Source: Microbispora hainanensis
Lineage (GTDB): Bacteria > Actinomycetota > Actinomycetes > Streptosporangiales > Streptosporangiaceae
Direction: 5' to 3'
Assembly: GCF_036186745.1 (NCBI RefSeq)
Contig: NZ_CP108086.1
Location: 1,674,001-1,738,000 of the forward strand
DNA: 64,000 bases
Positions 7,883-16,289 of the stretch are shown here, one piece after another. Made by a program: the position numbers and the translations under genes. The notes beneath the pieces were generated by a model. It searched no databases. It saw only the letters and a list, made by a program, of their open reading frames with translations, and was not told the origin of the DNA. Position 1 is the first letter of the stretch. Every line of letters begins with the position of its first letter.

Positions 7883-9172
7883 GTGGAGGCCGTCGTCGTC
7901 CTGTTCAACCGGGACCTGCGAGTTCACGATCATCCGGCGCTGTCCGAAGCGTGCGCCGCGGCCCGGCACGTCGTTCCGCTGTTCGTTTTCGACCCCGCCA
8001 TCGGGGCCCGGCACCGCCGCGACTTCCTCCTCGCGTCCCTCCACGACCTGCGGTCGTCCCTGCGCGCGCTCGGCGGAGACCTCGTCGTACGGCACGGCGA
8101 CCCGGTCGCCCATGCCGTACGGACCGCCGGGGAGACGGGCGCGGCGGCGATCTGGGCGAGCGAGGACGTCAGCCCGCTAGCGCGGCGACGCGAACGGCGA
8201 TTGGCGGAGGAGTGCCAGGCCCACCGGCTGGAGTTCCGTCTCTTCCCCGGCGTGACCGTGGTGCCCCCCGGCGCGCTGCGACCCGGCGGCGGGAGCCACT
8301 ACCGCGTCTTCTCCCCCTACTGGCGGGCCTGGTCGGCCACCGCGAGACGGCCGGTCCTCGGCGCGCCCCACCGCCTGTCCCTGCCACGTGGTGTCGATCC
8401 CGGCGTCCTGCCCGGGGCGTCCCCCACGCCGTACGGGATCGTGCGGGGCGGGGAGGACGAGGCGCGGCGGCGGCTGGAACGGTGGGTGAACGACGGCCTG
8501 GCCTCCTACGCCGAGACGCGCGACCTGATGGCGGGGCGCACCTCGATGCTGAGCGCCTACCTTCACTTCGGCTGCCTGTCGCCGTCCGAGGTCGTGGCCC
8601 GCGCCTGCGAACGGCCCCGCAGCGAGGAGTACGTCAGGCAACTGTGCTGGCGCGACTTCCACTACCAGGTCGTCGACGCGTTCCCCGACATGGGCCGGCG
8701 CGACTACCGGCCGAGGGACGTGGACTGGCGGCGCGACGAGGAGGCGGAGGCCGCCTGGCGAGAGGGCGCGACCGGGGTTCCGATCGTGGACGCGGGCATG
8801 CGCCAGCTACGCGCCGAGGGCTGGATGCACAACCGGGTGCGCCTCGTCACCGGCTCCTACCTGACCAAGCGGCTCGGGATCGACTGGCGGGCCGGGCTGG
8901 AGCACTTCGCCGAGTGGCTGCTCGACGGCGACATGCCGAACAACTCCGGCAACTGGCAGTGGGTCGCGGGCACGGGCAACGACACCCGGCCCTACCGCAC
9001 GCTCAACCCCCTGCGCCAGGCGAAGAGATTCGACCCCGACGGGGAGTACGTGCGGCGTTACGTCCCCGAACTCGCCGCGCTGCCCGGCCACCTGGTGCAC
9101 GAGCCGTGGAAGGTGCGCGGCGGGGTGCCGGGCTACCCCTCCACTCCTCTCGGCGGCGAGCTCAGTGCGTGA
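7883..9172 (+). CDS. phr: Deoxyribodipyrimidine (CPD) photolyase
   Basis: This enzyme repairs UV-induced cyclobutane pyrimidine dimers using reduced FAD and blue light. I start it at GTG 7883 (429 residues), since VVVLFNRDLRVHDHPAL is the usual N-terminal opening. The frame is open further upstream, but that extension is repeat-derived. The antenna (Rossmann-like) domain covers about residues 3-130. The FAD domain contains SAYLHFGCLSPSEV, QLCWRDFHYQ, IVDAGMRQLRAEGWMHNRVR and LDGDMPNNSGNWQWVAGTGN, which carry the conserved Trp, Asn and Asp residues of class I photolyases. The stretch ending LNPLRQAKRFDPDGEYVRRYVP is typical of the C-terminal part. A plant-type cryptochrome is unlikely because there is no C-terminal tail. 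It is transcribed towards a TetR gene and looks monocistronic. Confidence 0.93.
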   Translation: MEAVVVLFNRDLRVHDHPALSEACAAARHVVPLFVFDPAIGARHRRDFLLASLHDLRSSLRALGGDLVVRHGDPVAHAVRTAGETGAAAIWASEDVSPLARRRERRLAEECQAHRLEFRLFPGVTVVPPGALRPGGGSHYRVFSPYWRAWSATARRPVLGAPHRLSLPRGVDPGVLPGASPTPYGIVRGGEDEARRRLERWVNDGLASYAETRDLMAGRTSMLSAYLHFGCLSPSEVVARACERPRSEEYVRQLCWRDFHYQVVDAFPDMGRRDYRPRDVDWRRDEEAEAAWREGATGVPIVDAGMRQLRAEGWMHNRVRLVTGSYLTKRLGIDWRAGLEHFAEWLLDGDMPNNSGNWQWVAGTGNDTRPYRTLNPLRQAKRFDPDGEYVRRYVPELAALPGHLVHEPWKVRGGVPGYPSTPLGGELSA

Positions 9173-9286
9173 CGGCCGCCGAGCCCGTCCCGCCGTCCGG
9201 TCAGAGTTCGGCGTCGGGAGTCGACCCCGCCCGGACCATGATCATGCCCGTCCCCGGCGCTTCCGTACGGCCATGGGCGGAGCACG

Positions 9287-9904
9287 TCATGGCTGTCTCC
9301 TCGTCATCCTGTCGAGCTGGCCGACGACCCATTCGCGATAGTCCTTCGACAGCGGATCGGCGCCGACGATCCCCTCGACCATCCGGGGCAGCGCAATAGG
9401 CGCGAAGGCCAGCGCGTAGGCGACCAGCAGGACGAACTCGGCGTCCAGCTCGCCGGTGATCTCGCCCTCCTCCTGACGGCGGCGGGTCCGCTCCACGGCC
9501 TGGTGCAGCCGGTCTCGCTGCGCCGTCGCCCATTCGTCGTCGCTCTCGGGGGACGAGCCGTCGCCCAGCGCCTGCCAGATCACCAGCCGGGACCAGTCCG
9601 GGTTGTCCAGTGTCGCGTCGAGGTGGGCCGCCACGCTCTCGGCGTACGTCGCGCCGGGCGGCGTCACGTTCTCCTGCGAGCGTGCCCACCTGCGCCGCAG
9701 TTCCTCGACGAGCCCCTGTTTTCCGCCGAAGTAGTACGAGATGAGCTGCTGGTTGACGCCCGCTCGCGCCGCGATGGCGGCCGTCCGGGCTCCGGCGTAC
9801 CCCTTCGCACCGAACTCCTCGACCGCCGCCGCCAGGATCCGCTCGCGGGTCCGTTCCGCCGCCTTCCCACGCTCTTGTGGTGCGCGCCGCCCTGATGAAG
9901 CCAT
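9287..9904 (-). CDS. TetR-family transcriptional regulator
   Basis: The protein has 205 residues from ATG 9904; a TTG start at 9922 is also open. The N-terminal helix-turn-helix is textbook TetR: RTRERILAAAVEEFGAKGY, then TAAIAARAGVNQQLISYYFG, which binds the operator as a dimer. The C-terminal ligand domain is unassigned. It is divergent from the PPOX-fold enzyme gene with about 70 bp between the start codons, and an inverted repeat lies there. The simplest reading is that it represses itself and that enzyme. The inducer is unknown. Confidence 0.9.
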   Translation of the reverse strand: MASSGRRAPQERGKAAERTRERILAAAVEEFGAKGYAGARTAAIAARAGVNQQLISYYFGGKQGLVEELRRRWARSQENVTPPGATYAESVAAHLDATLDNPDWSRLVIWQALGDGSSPESDDEWATAQRDRLHQAVERTRRRQEEGEITGELDAEFVLLVAYALAFAPIALPRMVEGIVGADPLSKDYREWVVGQLDRMTRRQP

Positions 9905-9930
9905 GCGTCGCACCCTAGCCAATCATGTGG

Positions 9931-9960
9931 TTGAGTGACAAAAATCAATCAATCACTTGA
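9931..9960. promoter_or_regulatory. Candidate TetR operator between divergent genes
   Basis: An imperfect inverted repeat, TTGAGTGA (9931-9938) and TCACTTGA (9953-9960), flanks an AT-rich core that includes repeated AATC. The position between the divergent TetR and PPOX genes supports an operator. The arms match at 6 of 8 positions. Confidence 0.4.
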
Positions 9961-9974
9961 AGAGGATGGGGCGC

Positions 9975-10382
9975 ATGATCTTCACAGAGCGCGAAATCGA
10001 ATACCTCTCCAGTCAGCGGATCGGGCGCCTGGCCACGCTCCAGCCGAACGGGACGCTCCAGGTGAGCCCTGTCGGATTCCGCTACAACCCCGAGCTCCAG
10101 ACGATCGACATCGCCGGGCACAACATGGCGGCCAGTCGCAAGTTCCGCAACGTGCTGGCCAACGGCAAGGTGGCGTTCGTCGTGGACGACATCCCGTCCG
10201 TCGATCCCTGGCAGGTGCGCTGCCTGGAGATACGCGGGCGCGGCGAGGCGCTCACCGAGGCCGCCGACTCGAACGCCCCGCTGCCCGGCCCGATCATCCG
10301 CGTCCGTCCACGGCGGATCATCAGCTTCGGCATCGACCCCGGCAACCCCGCCGCCGGCAAGCGCGACTTCCCGGAAGCGTGA
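9975..10382 (+). CDS. PPOX-class (split beta-barrel) oxidoreductase, probably F420-dependent
   Basis: The protein has 135 residues from ATG 9975; GAAGAGG lies 9 bases upstream, and an earlier TTG (9957) and ATG (9966) are less well placed. It has the pyridoxamine-phosphate-oxidase-like barrel: YLSSQRIGRLATLQPNGTLQ, SPVGFRYNPE, SRKFRNVLANGKVAFVVDD, ending in RPRRIISFGIDPG. In actinobacteria, proteins of this size and signature usually bind F420 or a flavin and carry out hydride transfers to small molecules. The exact substrate is not visible. It is divergent from, and probably controlled by, the TetR gene. The minisatellite that follows lies between it and selB. Confidence 0.85.
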   Translation: MIFTEREIEYLSSQRIGRLATLQPNGTLQVSPVGFRYNPELQTIDIAGHNMAASRKFRNVLANGKVAFVVDDIPSVDPWQVRCLEIRGRGEALTEAADSNAPLPGPIIRVRPRRIISFGIDPGNPAAGKRDFPEA

Positions 10383-10500
10383 ACGGCGCGCAGGCGGTGC
10401 GCGTCCGGGAGGCGTGCACGGCCCGGAGGCCGTGAGTGGTCCGGGGAGGCGTGAACGACGCTGATGCCTGAACCGCGCGGAGGCGGTGAACGGCGCTTAG

Positions 10501-10596
10501 GCGTGAGCGGCGCGGGGGCGTGAGCGGCGCGGGGGCGTGAGCGGCGCGGGGGCGTGAGCGGCGCGGGGGCGTGAGCGGCGCGGGGGCGTGAGCGGC
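10501..10596. repeat. Tandem 17-bp minisatellite, five perfect copies plus a partial one
   Basis: The unit GCGTGAGCGGCGCGGGG begins at 10501, 10518, 10535, 10552 and 10569, with a partial copy from 10586. Degenerate relatives of the unit (GCGTGAACGGCGC and similar) extend back to about 10382. The array fills the space between the convergent ends of the PPOX gene and selB. It has no hairpin potential of the usual terminator type. Confidence 0.9.
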
Positions 10597-10599
10597 CTT

Positions 10600-12426
10600 T
10601 TACTCGGATCGGCCGGTGGCACGGCAGCGGCGGTGGACCTCGTCCACCCGTTCAGTGAGGCCCTTGCGGTCGAGGTGTTCCAGCAGCGGCACCGCGACCC
10701 TGCGGCTGGTGCCGAGCACGCTCCTGGCCTGGCTGACCGTGAACGGCTGCGGCAGCCGGGCCAGCAGCGCCGCCGCGCCCGCGTCCGCGCCCGGCGCGAG
10801 CACGATGCCCTCGGCCACGCGCAGCAGCGCCCCGGCGCGTACGGCGGCGGCGAGCTCGCGTGGTCCGAGTCCCAGCTCCGCCAGCCGCCCGGCGTCCGGC
10901 GCCTGGAACGGAGCCGTGGCCAGGTCGTCCAGCAGGGCCCGCACCGCCCGGGCCACGGGGGCGGGCAGCCCGGCCGTCCCGGTCACGACGCGGCCCGCCG
11001 TGGTGATCCGCCCGTCGGCCACCGTCAGCGGCGGGCGTACGAGCGCCGTCACGAGCCGCCGGTCGGGCAGGCCCAGCTCGTGGCGGGCGGCCTCCACCGG
11101 CATCCCCGGCTCCAGAGGATGATCGGCGGCGTACCGCCGTACGACCTCGGGGAGACGAGCCGACAGCTCCGCCCAGTGATCGGGGTCGGCGTGCCAGCCG
11201 GCGGCCACCGGCCGTCCCGTGGGCGGGCAGCCCATCGCGAGCAGCTCGCCGTCGCGCAGCAGCAGGTGCGTACGCAGGAGCGACGCGGCGTCCGCCGACG
11301 CGTCCGCCAGCGCCTTCGCCCGTTCCCTGGCCGCGCCCCGGCGGCGCAGCTCCGGAGGGCGTACGTCGAGCACGGTCGCCCGCGCGAGCACCCGCAGCTC
11401 GCCCTGTCCCCGGCCCGGGTCGCGCAGCAGCAGCGCGTCGCCCACGTGCAGGGGAAGCGGCCGGGCCAGGCGTAGCCGGGCCGCCACACTTTCGGCACTT
11501 TCGGCACTTTCGGCCTCCGCGCCGAGCGGGCGCACCTCGCACGGCACCGCCGCCGAGCCGATGTGGGCGGTGAGCCGCGCGGGAAGCGGCCCGCGTGCGC
11601 CTTCCGCCATCGTCACGCGTACGTCGGCCAGGCTCGTCGCCGTCCAGGCGCCGGGCGTGACGAGGGCGTGGCCGCGTTGCGGCGCGATCCGCCCGCGCAG
11701 GTTGAGCGCCACCCGCGCGACCCCGGTGACCGACTCGACGTGCTCCTTGAGCGACTCCAGGGCGCGTACCCGCACCGGCTCGCCGTCCAGCTCCAGTTCG
11801 TCGCCCGTCGCGACGCGGCCGGCGGGCAGCGTGCCGGTCACGACGGTGCCGCTGCCGCGCACGCTGAACGCCCGGTCGATCCACAGCCGTACGGGGGCCT
11901 GCGGATCGGGCGCGGGCAGCGCCGCCACCAGCCGGTCGAGGGCCGCCCGCAGCCCGTCGAGGCCCTCACCGGTGCGCCCGCTCACCGCCAATGCCTCCAC
12001 CTCGCCCAGCCCGGCCTCCGCCAGCCGGGCGCGCGCGTCCTCCAGGGCGGGCGCGGGGTCGGCGAGGTCCGCGCGGGTGACGGCGAGCAGGCCATGCCGT
12101 ACGCCGAGGGTGCGCAGCGCGACCAGATGCTCCTGCGACTGGGGCATCCACCCCTCGTCGGCGGCGACGACGAACATCACGGCGGGCACCGGGCCGACAC
12201 CGGCGAGCATCGTGCCGAGGAAGCGTTCGTGCCCGGGGACGTCGACGAACGCCACCCGTTCCCCCGAGGGCAGCGTCGTCCAGGCGTAGCCCAGCTCGAT
12301 CGTGAGCCCACGGCGCCGCTCCTCCGCCAGCCGGTCGGGCTCCATCCCGGTCAGCGCCCGCACCAGCGTCGACTTGCCGTGGTCGACGTGCCCGGCCGTG
12401 GCCACGACATGCGTTCCCGGGGCCAT
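10600..12426 (-). CDS. selB: Selenocysteine-specific translation elongation factor SelB
   Basis: SelB is the GTPase that carries Sec-tRNA(Sec) to the ribosome and recognises the SECIS hairpin in selenoprotein mRNA. The protein has 608 residues from ATG 12426, which overlaps the last base of the selA TGA. G1 is at residues 12-20 (GHVDHGKST), followed by the switch region ERRRGLTIELGYAW, G3 as VDVPGHERF, and G4 as TRAD. The EF-Tu-like domains II and III follow (RAFSVRGSGTVVTGTLPAG). The C-terminal third contains winged-helix repeats that bind SECIS RNA, ending ARSVLGTSRRVAVPLLEHLD and the usual LTERVDEVHRR. Length and domain order are normal for the family. It forms an operon with selA. Confidence 0.97.
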   Translation of the reverse strand: MAPGTHVVATAGHVDHGKSTLVRALTGMEPDRLAEERRRGLTIELGYAWTTLPSGERVAFVDVPGHERFLGTMLAGVGPVPAVMFVVAADEGWMPQSQEHLVALRTLGVRHGLLAVTRADLADPAPALEDARARLAEAGLGEVEALAVSGRTGEGLDGLRAALDRLVAALPAPDPQAPVRLWIDRAFSVRGSGTVVTGTLPAGRVATGDELELDGEPVRVRALESLKEHVESVTGVARVALNLRGRIAPQRGHALVTPGAWTATSLADVRVTMAEGARGPLPARLTAHIGSAAVPCEVRPLGAEAESAESAESVAARLRLARPLPLHVGDALLLRDPGRGQGELRVLARATVLDVRPPELRRRGAARERAKALADASADAASLLRTHLLLRDGELLAMGCPPTGRPVAAGWHADPDHWAELSARLPEVVRRYAADHPLEPGMPVEAARHELGLPDRRLVTALVRPPLTVADGRITTAGRVVTGTAGLPAPVARAVRALLDDLATAPFQAPDAGRLAELGLGPRELAAAVRAGALLRVAEGIVLAPGADAGAAALLARLPQPFTVSQARSVLGTSRRVAVPLLEHLDRKGLTERVDEVHRRCRATGRSE

Positions 12427-13715
12427 CAGGAGGCCGCCCTGAGGACGGCCGCGAGGACCTCGCCGTCCAGGTCCGGCGGCACGGCGCGCAGGTCGAGCAG
12501 CAGGCGTCCCCCCTCGACCCGGCCGACGACCGGCGGCTCGCCGCGCCGCAGCGGTCCAGCCAGCCGTTCCGGCAGGCTCACCGCCGTGCTCGGCAGGCGC
12601 ACTCCGGGGGCTCCGCCCCCGCCCACGGTCGCCTCCGTGGTCACGGCCGCCGCGTCCACACCCGCCTGGCACAGCGCCTTGGCCAGCGCCTCGGCCCGCT
12701 CCCCGAGGATGATCGGATCGGCGTGGAGAGCCTGCCGTACGGGCGGCTCCGGGCCCCGCAGCGTCGCCTCCAGGGCGGCCAGCGTCAGCTTGTCCACGCG
12801 CAGCGCACGGGCGAGCGGGTGCCGCCTGAGCCGTTCGACCAGGTCGCTGCGGCCGAGCAGCAAACCGGCCTGCGGACCGCCGAGCAGCTTGTCGCCGCTC
12901 GCGGTGACGAGGTCGGCGCCGACCCGCAGCACGCTCGCGGCGTCGGGCTCCTCCGGCAGGAGCGGATCACGGTCGAGCAGCCCCGAACCGATGTCGACGA
13001 CCACCGGCACGCCCAGCCCGGTCAGCTCGGCCACCTCGACCGAGCCGGTGAAGCCCTCGACCCGGAAGTTCGACGGGTGGACCTTGAGCACGAACCCCGT
13101 CTGCGGCCCGATCGCGTCCCGATAGTCGGCCAGGGCGGTGCGGTTGGTCGTGCCCACTTCGCGTAGCCGCGCGCCGGTGGACACGAGCAGGTCGGGGATG
13201 CGGAATCCGTCGCCGATCTCGACCAGCTCGCCCCTGCTGATCACGATCTCCCGTCCGGCGGCGAGCGCGGTGGCGGCCAGCACGAGGGCGGCGGCGTTGT
13301 TGTTGACCACGTGGACGCCCTCGGCGTCGGGCACGGCCCGGGCGAGCGCCTCGATCGCGCCGCGTCCCCGGCGGGCACGCGCTCCCGACTCCAGGTCGAA
13401 CTCCACGTCGGTCGCCCCAGCCGCCACCGTCACCGCCTCGACGGCGGCCGGCGACAGCGGCGCGCGGCCCAGGTTCGTGTGGAGCAGCACGCCGGTCATG
13501 TTGACGACGGGCCGCAGGCTCGTGGCGTGGCGCGGCAGCGCCGCCAGCGCGACGTCGGCGACGTCCTCCGGTTCGATCTCGCCCTGCCGCACCCGCTGCT
13601 GCGCGTGCACGACCGCGTCCTTGACCGCCGTACGGCCGAGCCGCTCGACGGCGGCGACCAGCCGCGGATCGGCCAGCACGGCGTCGGTGCGCGGCACCCG
13701 CCTCCGTGGATCCAC
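12426..13715 (-). CDS. selA: L-seryl-tRNA(Sec) selenium transferase SelA
   Basis: SelA is the PLP enzyme that converts Ser-tRNA(Sec) to Sec-tRNA(Sec) using selenophosphate. The protein has 429 residues with a GTG start at 13715. RPVVNMTGVLLHTNLGRAPL is the highly conserved entry to the PLP domain. VHVVNNNAAALVLAATALA and SRGELVEIGDGFRIPDL follow, and the Schiff-base lysine is in TASGDKLLGGPQAG (Lys276). The N-terminal helix bundle needed for tRNA binding is present (residues 10-60). The 1-base overlap of its stop with selB shows co-transcription and coupling. The length is slightly under that of E. coli SelA (463) but usual for actinobacteria. Confidence 0.97.
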   Translation of the reverse strand: MDPRRRVPRTDAVLADPRLVAAVERLGRTAVKDAVVHAQQRVRQGEIEPEDVADVALAALPRHATSLRPVVNMTGVLLHTNLGRAPLSPAAVEAVTVAAGATDVEFDLESGARARRGRGAIEALARAVPDAEGVHVVNNNAAALVLAATALAAGREIVISRGELVEIGDGFRIPDLLVSTGARLREVGTTNRTALADYRDAIGPQTGFVLKVHPSNFRVEGFTGSVEVAELTGLGVPVVVDIGSGLLDRDPLLPEEPDAASVLRVGADLVTASGDKLLGGPQAGLLLGRSDLVERLRRHPLARALRVDKLTLAALEATLRGPEPPVRQALHADPIILGERAEALAKALCQAGVDAAAVTTEATVGGGGAPGVRLPSTAVSLPERLAGPLRRGEPPVVGRVEGGRLLLDLRAVPPDLDGEVLAAVLRAAS

Positions 13716-14205
13716 ACTTCAAACTACAGCGGCGGTGCCCGGCCGCCCGATGAGCCAGGCCGGGCACGCCGGTTCTTCACCAGCGGCTTGGCGCCGCCGA
13801 GGCACAGCCCATAAGCCGGGCCGGGCACGACGGTTCTTCATCAGCGTCTCCTCGGCCACCAGGACACGCTGTATGCCGACTCCCGCAGCCTCGACACCTT
13901 CGCCCGGCAGCACTACCGCGCGTGCCACATCGAGGGGGACGTCGCTCGTCTTCGGCCGCGCGACCGCCGTCTTCGAGCGGTGCGAGCTGAGCCCGGGCGC
14001 AGCGATGCCCGTGCCCGAGAACCGGCGGAACTCACACCGCGACAGGCCGCCGGGCGCACCCTCGGGAGCTACCTAGGCGACTGGCGCTCCGGCCCTGCTC
14101 TGCTCCCCCGTCCCTCGGGCAGGTGACACCCTTCTCCCTGCCATGGCGGTAACGGCGGAGTGCTCGTCCGCGAGTTCCTTGTGACCGCCTCGGGAGGGAA
14201 GCCCC
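13716..14205. other. 490-bp non-coding region with a direct repeat and possible gene remnant
   Basis: There is no credible intact gene. A 37-bp direct repeat lies at 13749-13785 and 13810-13846 (32 of 37 bases identical). After it, one plus-strand frame at about 13860-13935 reads QDTLYADSRSLDTFARQHY and then RACHIEGD. This looks like real protein sequence but has no start or stable continuation, so it may be a fragment of a decayed gene. I do not recognise the family. The selA promoter should also lie here. Confidence 0.5.
13749..13846. repeat. Two direct copies of a 37-bp sequence, 61 bp apart
   Basis: Copies at 13749-13785 and 13810-13846 share GCCGGGCACG, CGGTTCTTCA and CAGCG blocks with five mismatches. 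They lie just upstream of the selA start. Confidence 0.75.
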
Positions 14206-14967
14206 ATGGACGTGCGGGACCACGCCGCTGCCGGACCGCACCGGAAGCCGGCGATTCGAGCCGGTACGGCGAACGGGCGCGGCGTGCTCGAAGGGGCGTT
14301 CCACCTGCTCGACGTGCTGGCGGCGGCCGAGGAGGGAGCCGGTCTGTCCGAGCTCGCCCGCGACGCCGGCATGCCGAAGGCGACCACCTATCGCCTGCTG
14401 CGGCAGCTCGCCGACCTCGGCGCGGTGCACCAGCACGGGCAGCGCTACTTCGTGGGGCGGCGGCTCGCCCTCCTGGGCGACGCCTGGCAGCCCGACCCGC
14501 GGCTGCGGGCCGCCGCCCGCGAACCCGTACGCCTGCTGTCGGCGCTGACCACGACCGTCGTGTTCCTCACCGCGCTGGAAGGAGACCGGGTCAAGGTGAT
14601 CACGGTGGCGCGGGGAGAGATCAAGGAGGTGCCGCCGATCCTGCCGGGCTCCGAGCTTGCCGAGGCGACCGCCGCGGGCCGGGTGTTGCTGACGCAGAGA
14701 CCGGACGGCGACGCCGCGCCGCCGGGGTTCACGCTCACCGAATGGCGGCGGGCCCAGGCGGCCCTCCGCCGGTCGGGTTCGGTCGCCGTAGATCACCATG
14801 AGGTGATGCCCGGGGTCTGCTGCGTGGCCGCACCGGTCCGGCGCCCGGAAGGCGAGATCGTCGCGTCCATCAGCGCGCTGGCGGTGCGACCGGCGGTGCC
14901 GGCCGGGCTCACCGAACTCGTACTGCGCGCGTCGCGGGAGATCACCCGCAACCTCGGCCGCACCTGA
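14206..14967 (+). CDS. IclR-family transcriptional regulator
   Basis: The protein has 253 residues from ATG 14206, preceded by GGGAGGGAAG. It has an N-terminal winged helix-turn-helix (GVLEGAFHLLDVLAAAEEGA, then LSELARDAGMPKATTYRLLR) and a C-terminal GAF-like effector domain (VRLLSALTTTVVFLTALEGD, then ELAEATAAGRVLL). It ends in a region with paired Cys (GVCCVAAPVR) common in IclR effector domains. IclR proteins respond to small metabolites and regulate neighbouring catabolic genes, but none is adjacent here. It faces the nuclease-like gene on the other strand. Confidence 0.92.
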   Translation: MDVRDHAAAGPHRKPAIRAGTANGRGVLEGAFHLLDVLAAAEEGAGLSELARDAGMPKATTYRLLRQLADLGAVHQHGQRYFVGRRLALLGDAWQPDPRLRAAAREPVRLLSALTTTVVFLTALEGDRVKVITVARGEIKEVPPILPGSELAEATAAGRVLLTQRPDGDAAPPGFTLTEWRRAQAALRRSGSVAVDHHEVMPGVCCVAAPVRRPEGEIVASISALAVRPAVPAGLTELVLRASREITRNLGRT

Positions 14968-15079
14968 CGGTCCACGGCCCGCTGCCCCAGGTCGTCCCGC
15001 CGGCACCACATCGAGGCCGTACGTGCGCCGCCTCGTGTGGACTCGCGTCACGGCCCGCCGGGGCGGCTGGTCGTAGCGG

Positions 15080-15997
15080 CTAGGACTCCTCGGCGAACAG
15101 GTCGGCAGCCGAGGTCGCCGTGGCGGCACGCCGCACCCATTCGTCAAGCAGGCCCACATCCGTACAGGCACTGATGAACGCGCGGTCGGAATCCGAGACG
15201 GCAATGCCACGCGCCTCCAGAACGGTCAGCACCGCCCTCGCCTCACCCTCTGCCCGGCCCCTTCTCCGGCCTTCCTCGCGGCCCTCTTCACGGCCTTCCG
15301 CACGGCCGACTTCGAGACCCTTCCCGTAGTGCTGACGAGCGAAGGGACTGTAGACCGGCCAAGTGGTGGTTTCCATGACTCTCTCCATGACGTATCTGGC
15401 GGCCTTCGTAGCGAGTCGGTATGCGTATTCATAGTATTGCGGAGCGTGTTCATCGGGTAGGTGTCGCAGCGCGGCCACGAACGCCTCTATCACCGGCGGA
15501 TGTTCGCCGTGAGCCATCACCGACAACGCGGCCAGTTCCGGGTGGGCCGCCGCTTCCGCGGGATCGGTGACAGCCGGGATCTGATCCGGGCCGATCACCT
15601 GACAGGCCAGCGTGTAGCCGGGCAGGCTGGTACGGATCGGGGCGGACGCCCACTTGGCCGTACGGGCCTTCGGGCAGATCATCAGGACGGTGATCGGGCA
15701 GGCCAACTGCAGCCACAGTGCGGCGGCATATCGAGGCAGCGCGTGCAACTTGTCCGGCTCCTCCTTCTGCTGGATCTCCACGACGATCGCGTGAAGGGGA
15801 GAGTGCCGGGGGCCGACCGTGATCACGACGTCAGGGCGCAGATCGATGGACGGGCGGTCGTTCAGGTCGTTGCTCGCGACCTGGACCGGGAGCCCGTCAG
15901 GCACATCGACGCCGAGGTGGTCGCGCAGCATCTCGACGGCGAACTGCGGCCTGTGCCGGAACAGCAGGTTGAGCGTGTCATGCAGGGGGGACGGCAT
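15080..15997 (-). CDS. Rpn/PD-(D/E)XK nuclease-like protein with a charged repeat tail
   Basis: The protein has 305 residues from ATG 15997; an ATG at 16012 is also possible, and neither has a good ribosome binding site. It begins MPSPLHDTLNLLFRHRPQFA, an opening common to a large actinobacterial family. The core has RPDVVITVG, then AIVVEIQQKEEPDKL, consistent with the D...E-x-Q/K active-site pattern of PD-(D/E)XK nucleases of the Rpn (recombination-promoting) group. Near the C-terminus is a Gly-Arg-Glu repeat (EGREEGREEGRRRGRAEGEA), as in many Rpn relatives, followed by a short helical domain. The in vivo function of this family is poorly known. It lies between IclR and selC, and both it and the tRNA gene are read leftwards. 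Confidence 0.7.
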   Translation of the reverse strand: MPSPLHDTLNLLFRHRPQFAVEMLRDHLGVDVPDGLPVQVASNDLNDRPSIDLRPDVVITVGPRHSPLHAIVVEIQQKEEPDKLHALPRYAAALWLQLACPITVLMICPKARTAKWASAPIRTSLPGYTLACQVIGPDQIPAVTDPAEAAAHPELAALSVMAHGEHPPVIEAFVAALRHLPDEHAPQYYEYAYRLATKAARYVMERVMETTTWPVYSPFARQHYGKGLEVGRAEGREEGREEGRRRGRAEGEARAVLTVLEARGIAVSDSDRAFISACTDVGLLDEWVRRAATATSAADLFAEES

Positions 15998-16104
15998 GAC
16001 ACGGAATGTCATCAACAAATTACTATGAGTAGTCGCCGCCTTGGCTCGGCTGCCGCAGGGCCGAGGCCAGGCCACAGGCTTGGCAGAGGAAGGCGAACGG
16101 TGAG

Positions 16105-16197
16105 CGGAGGTGGACGGGAATCGAACCCGCCAGGCCGAGGACCTCGGCCTCGTCGGTTTTGAAGACCGCGGGGGCCACCAGGCGCCCACACACCTCC
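16105..16197 (-). tRNA. selC: tRNA-Sec (anticodon TCA)
   Basis: The 93-nt gene reads 5' GGAGGTG ... CCACCTCC G 3' on the minus strand. The anticodon loop CTTCAAA contains TCA, complementary to UGA. The long variable arm pairs GAGGCCGAGG with CCTCGGCCT. The T arm contains GGGTTCGATTCCC. Both the length and the long extra arm are specific to tRNA-Sec. No CCA is encoded. It lies about 90 bp from selD, read in the opposite direction. Confidence 0.95.
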
Positions 16198-16289
16198 AGG
16201 AAGAAACCTAACCGGTACGGGGTAGGGACCCTGGGCGACGCCCCGCGGCAGGCGGCGTGACGGACGGACGACGCGAGGACGGGTGCGAC

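Noticed and set aside
10501-10596. CRISPR array
   Set aside because: Units are contiguous 17-mers without spacers and no cas genes are present. It is a minisatellite.
12427-12672. Upstream extension of SelB into selA
   Set aside because: The extension is shadow sequence. ATG 12426 directly precedes the conserved GTPase start and overlaps the selA stop.
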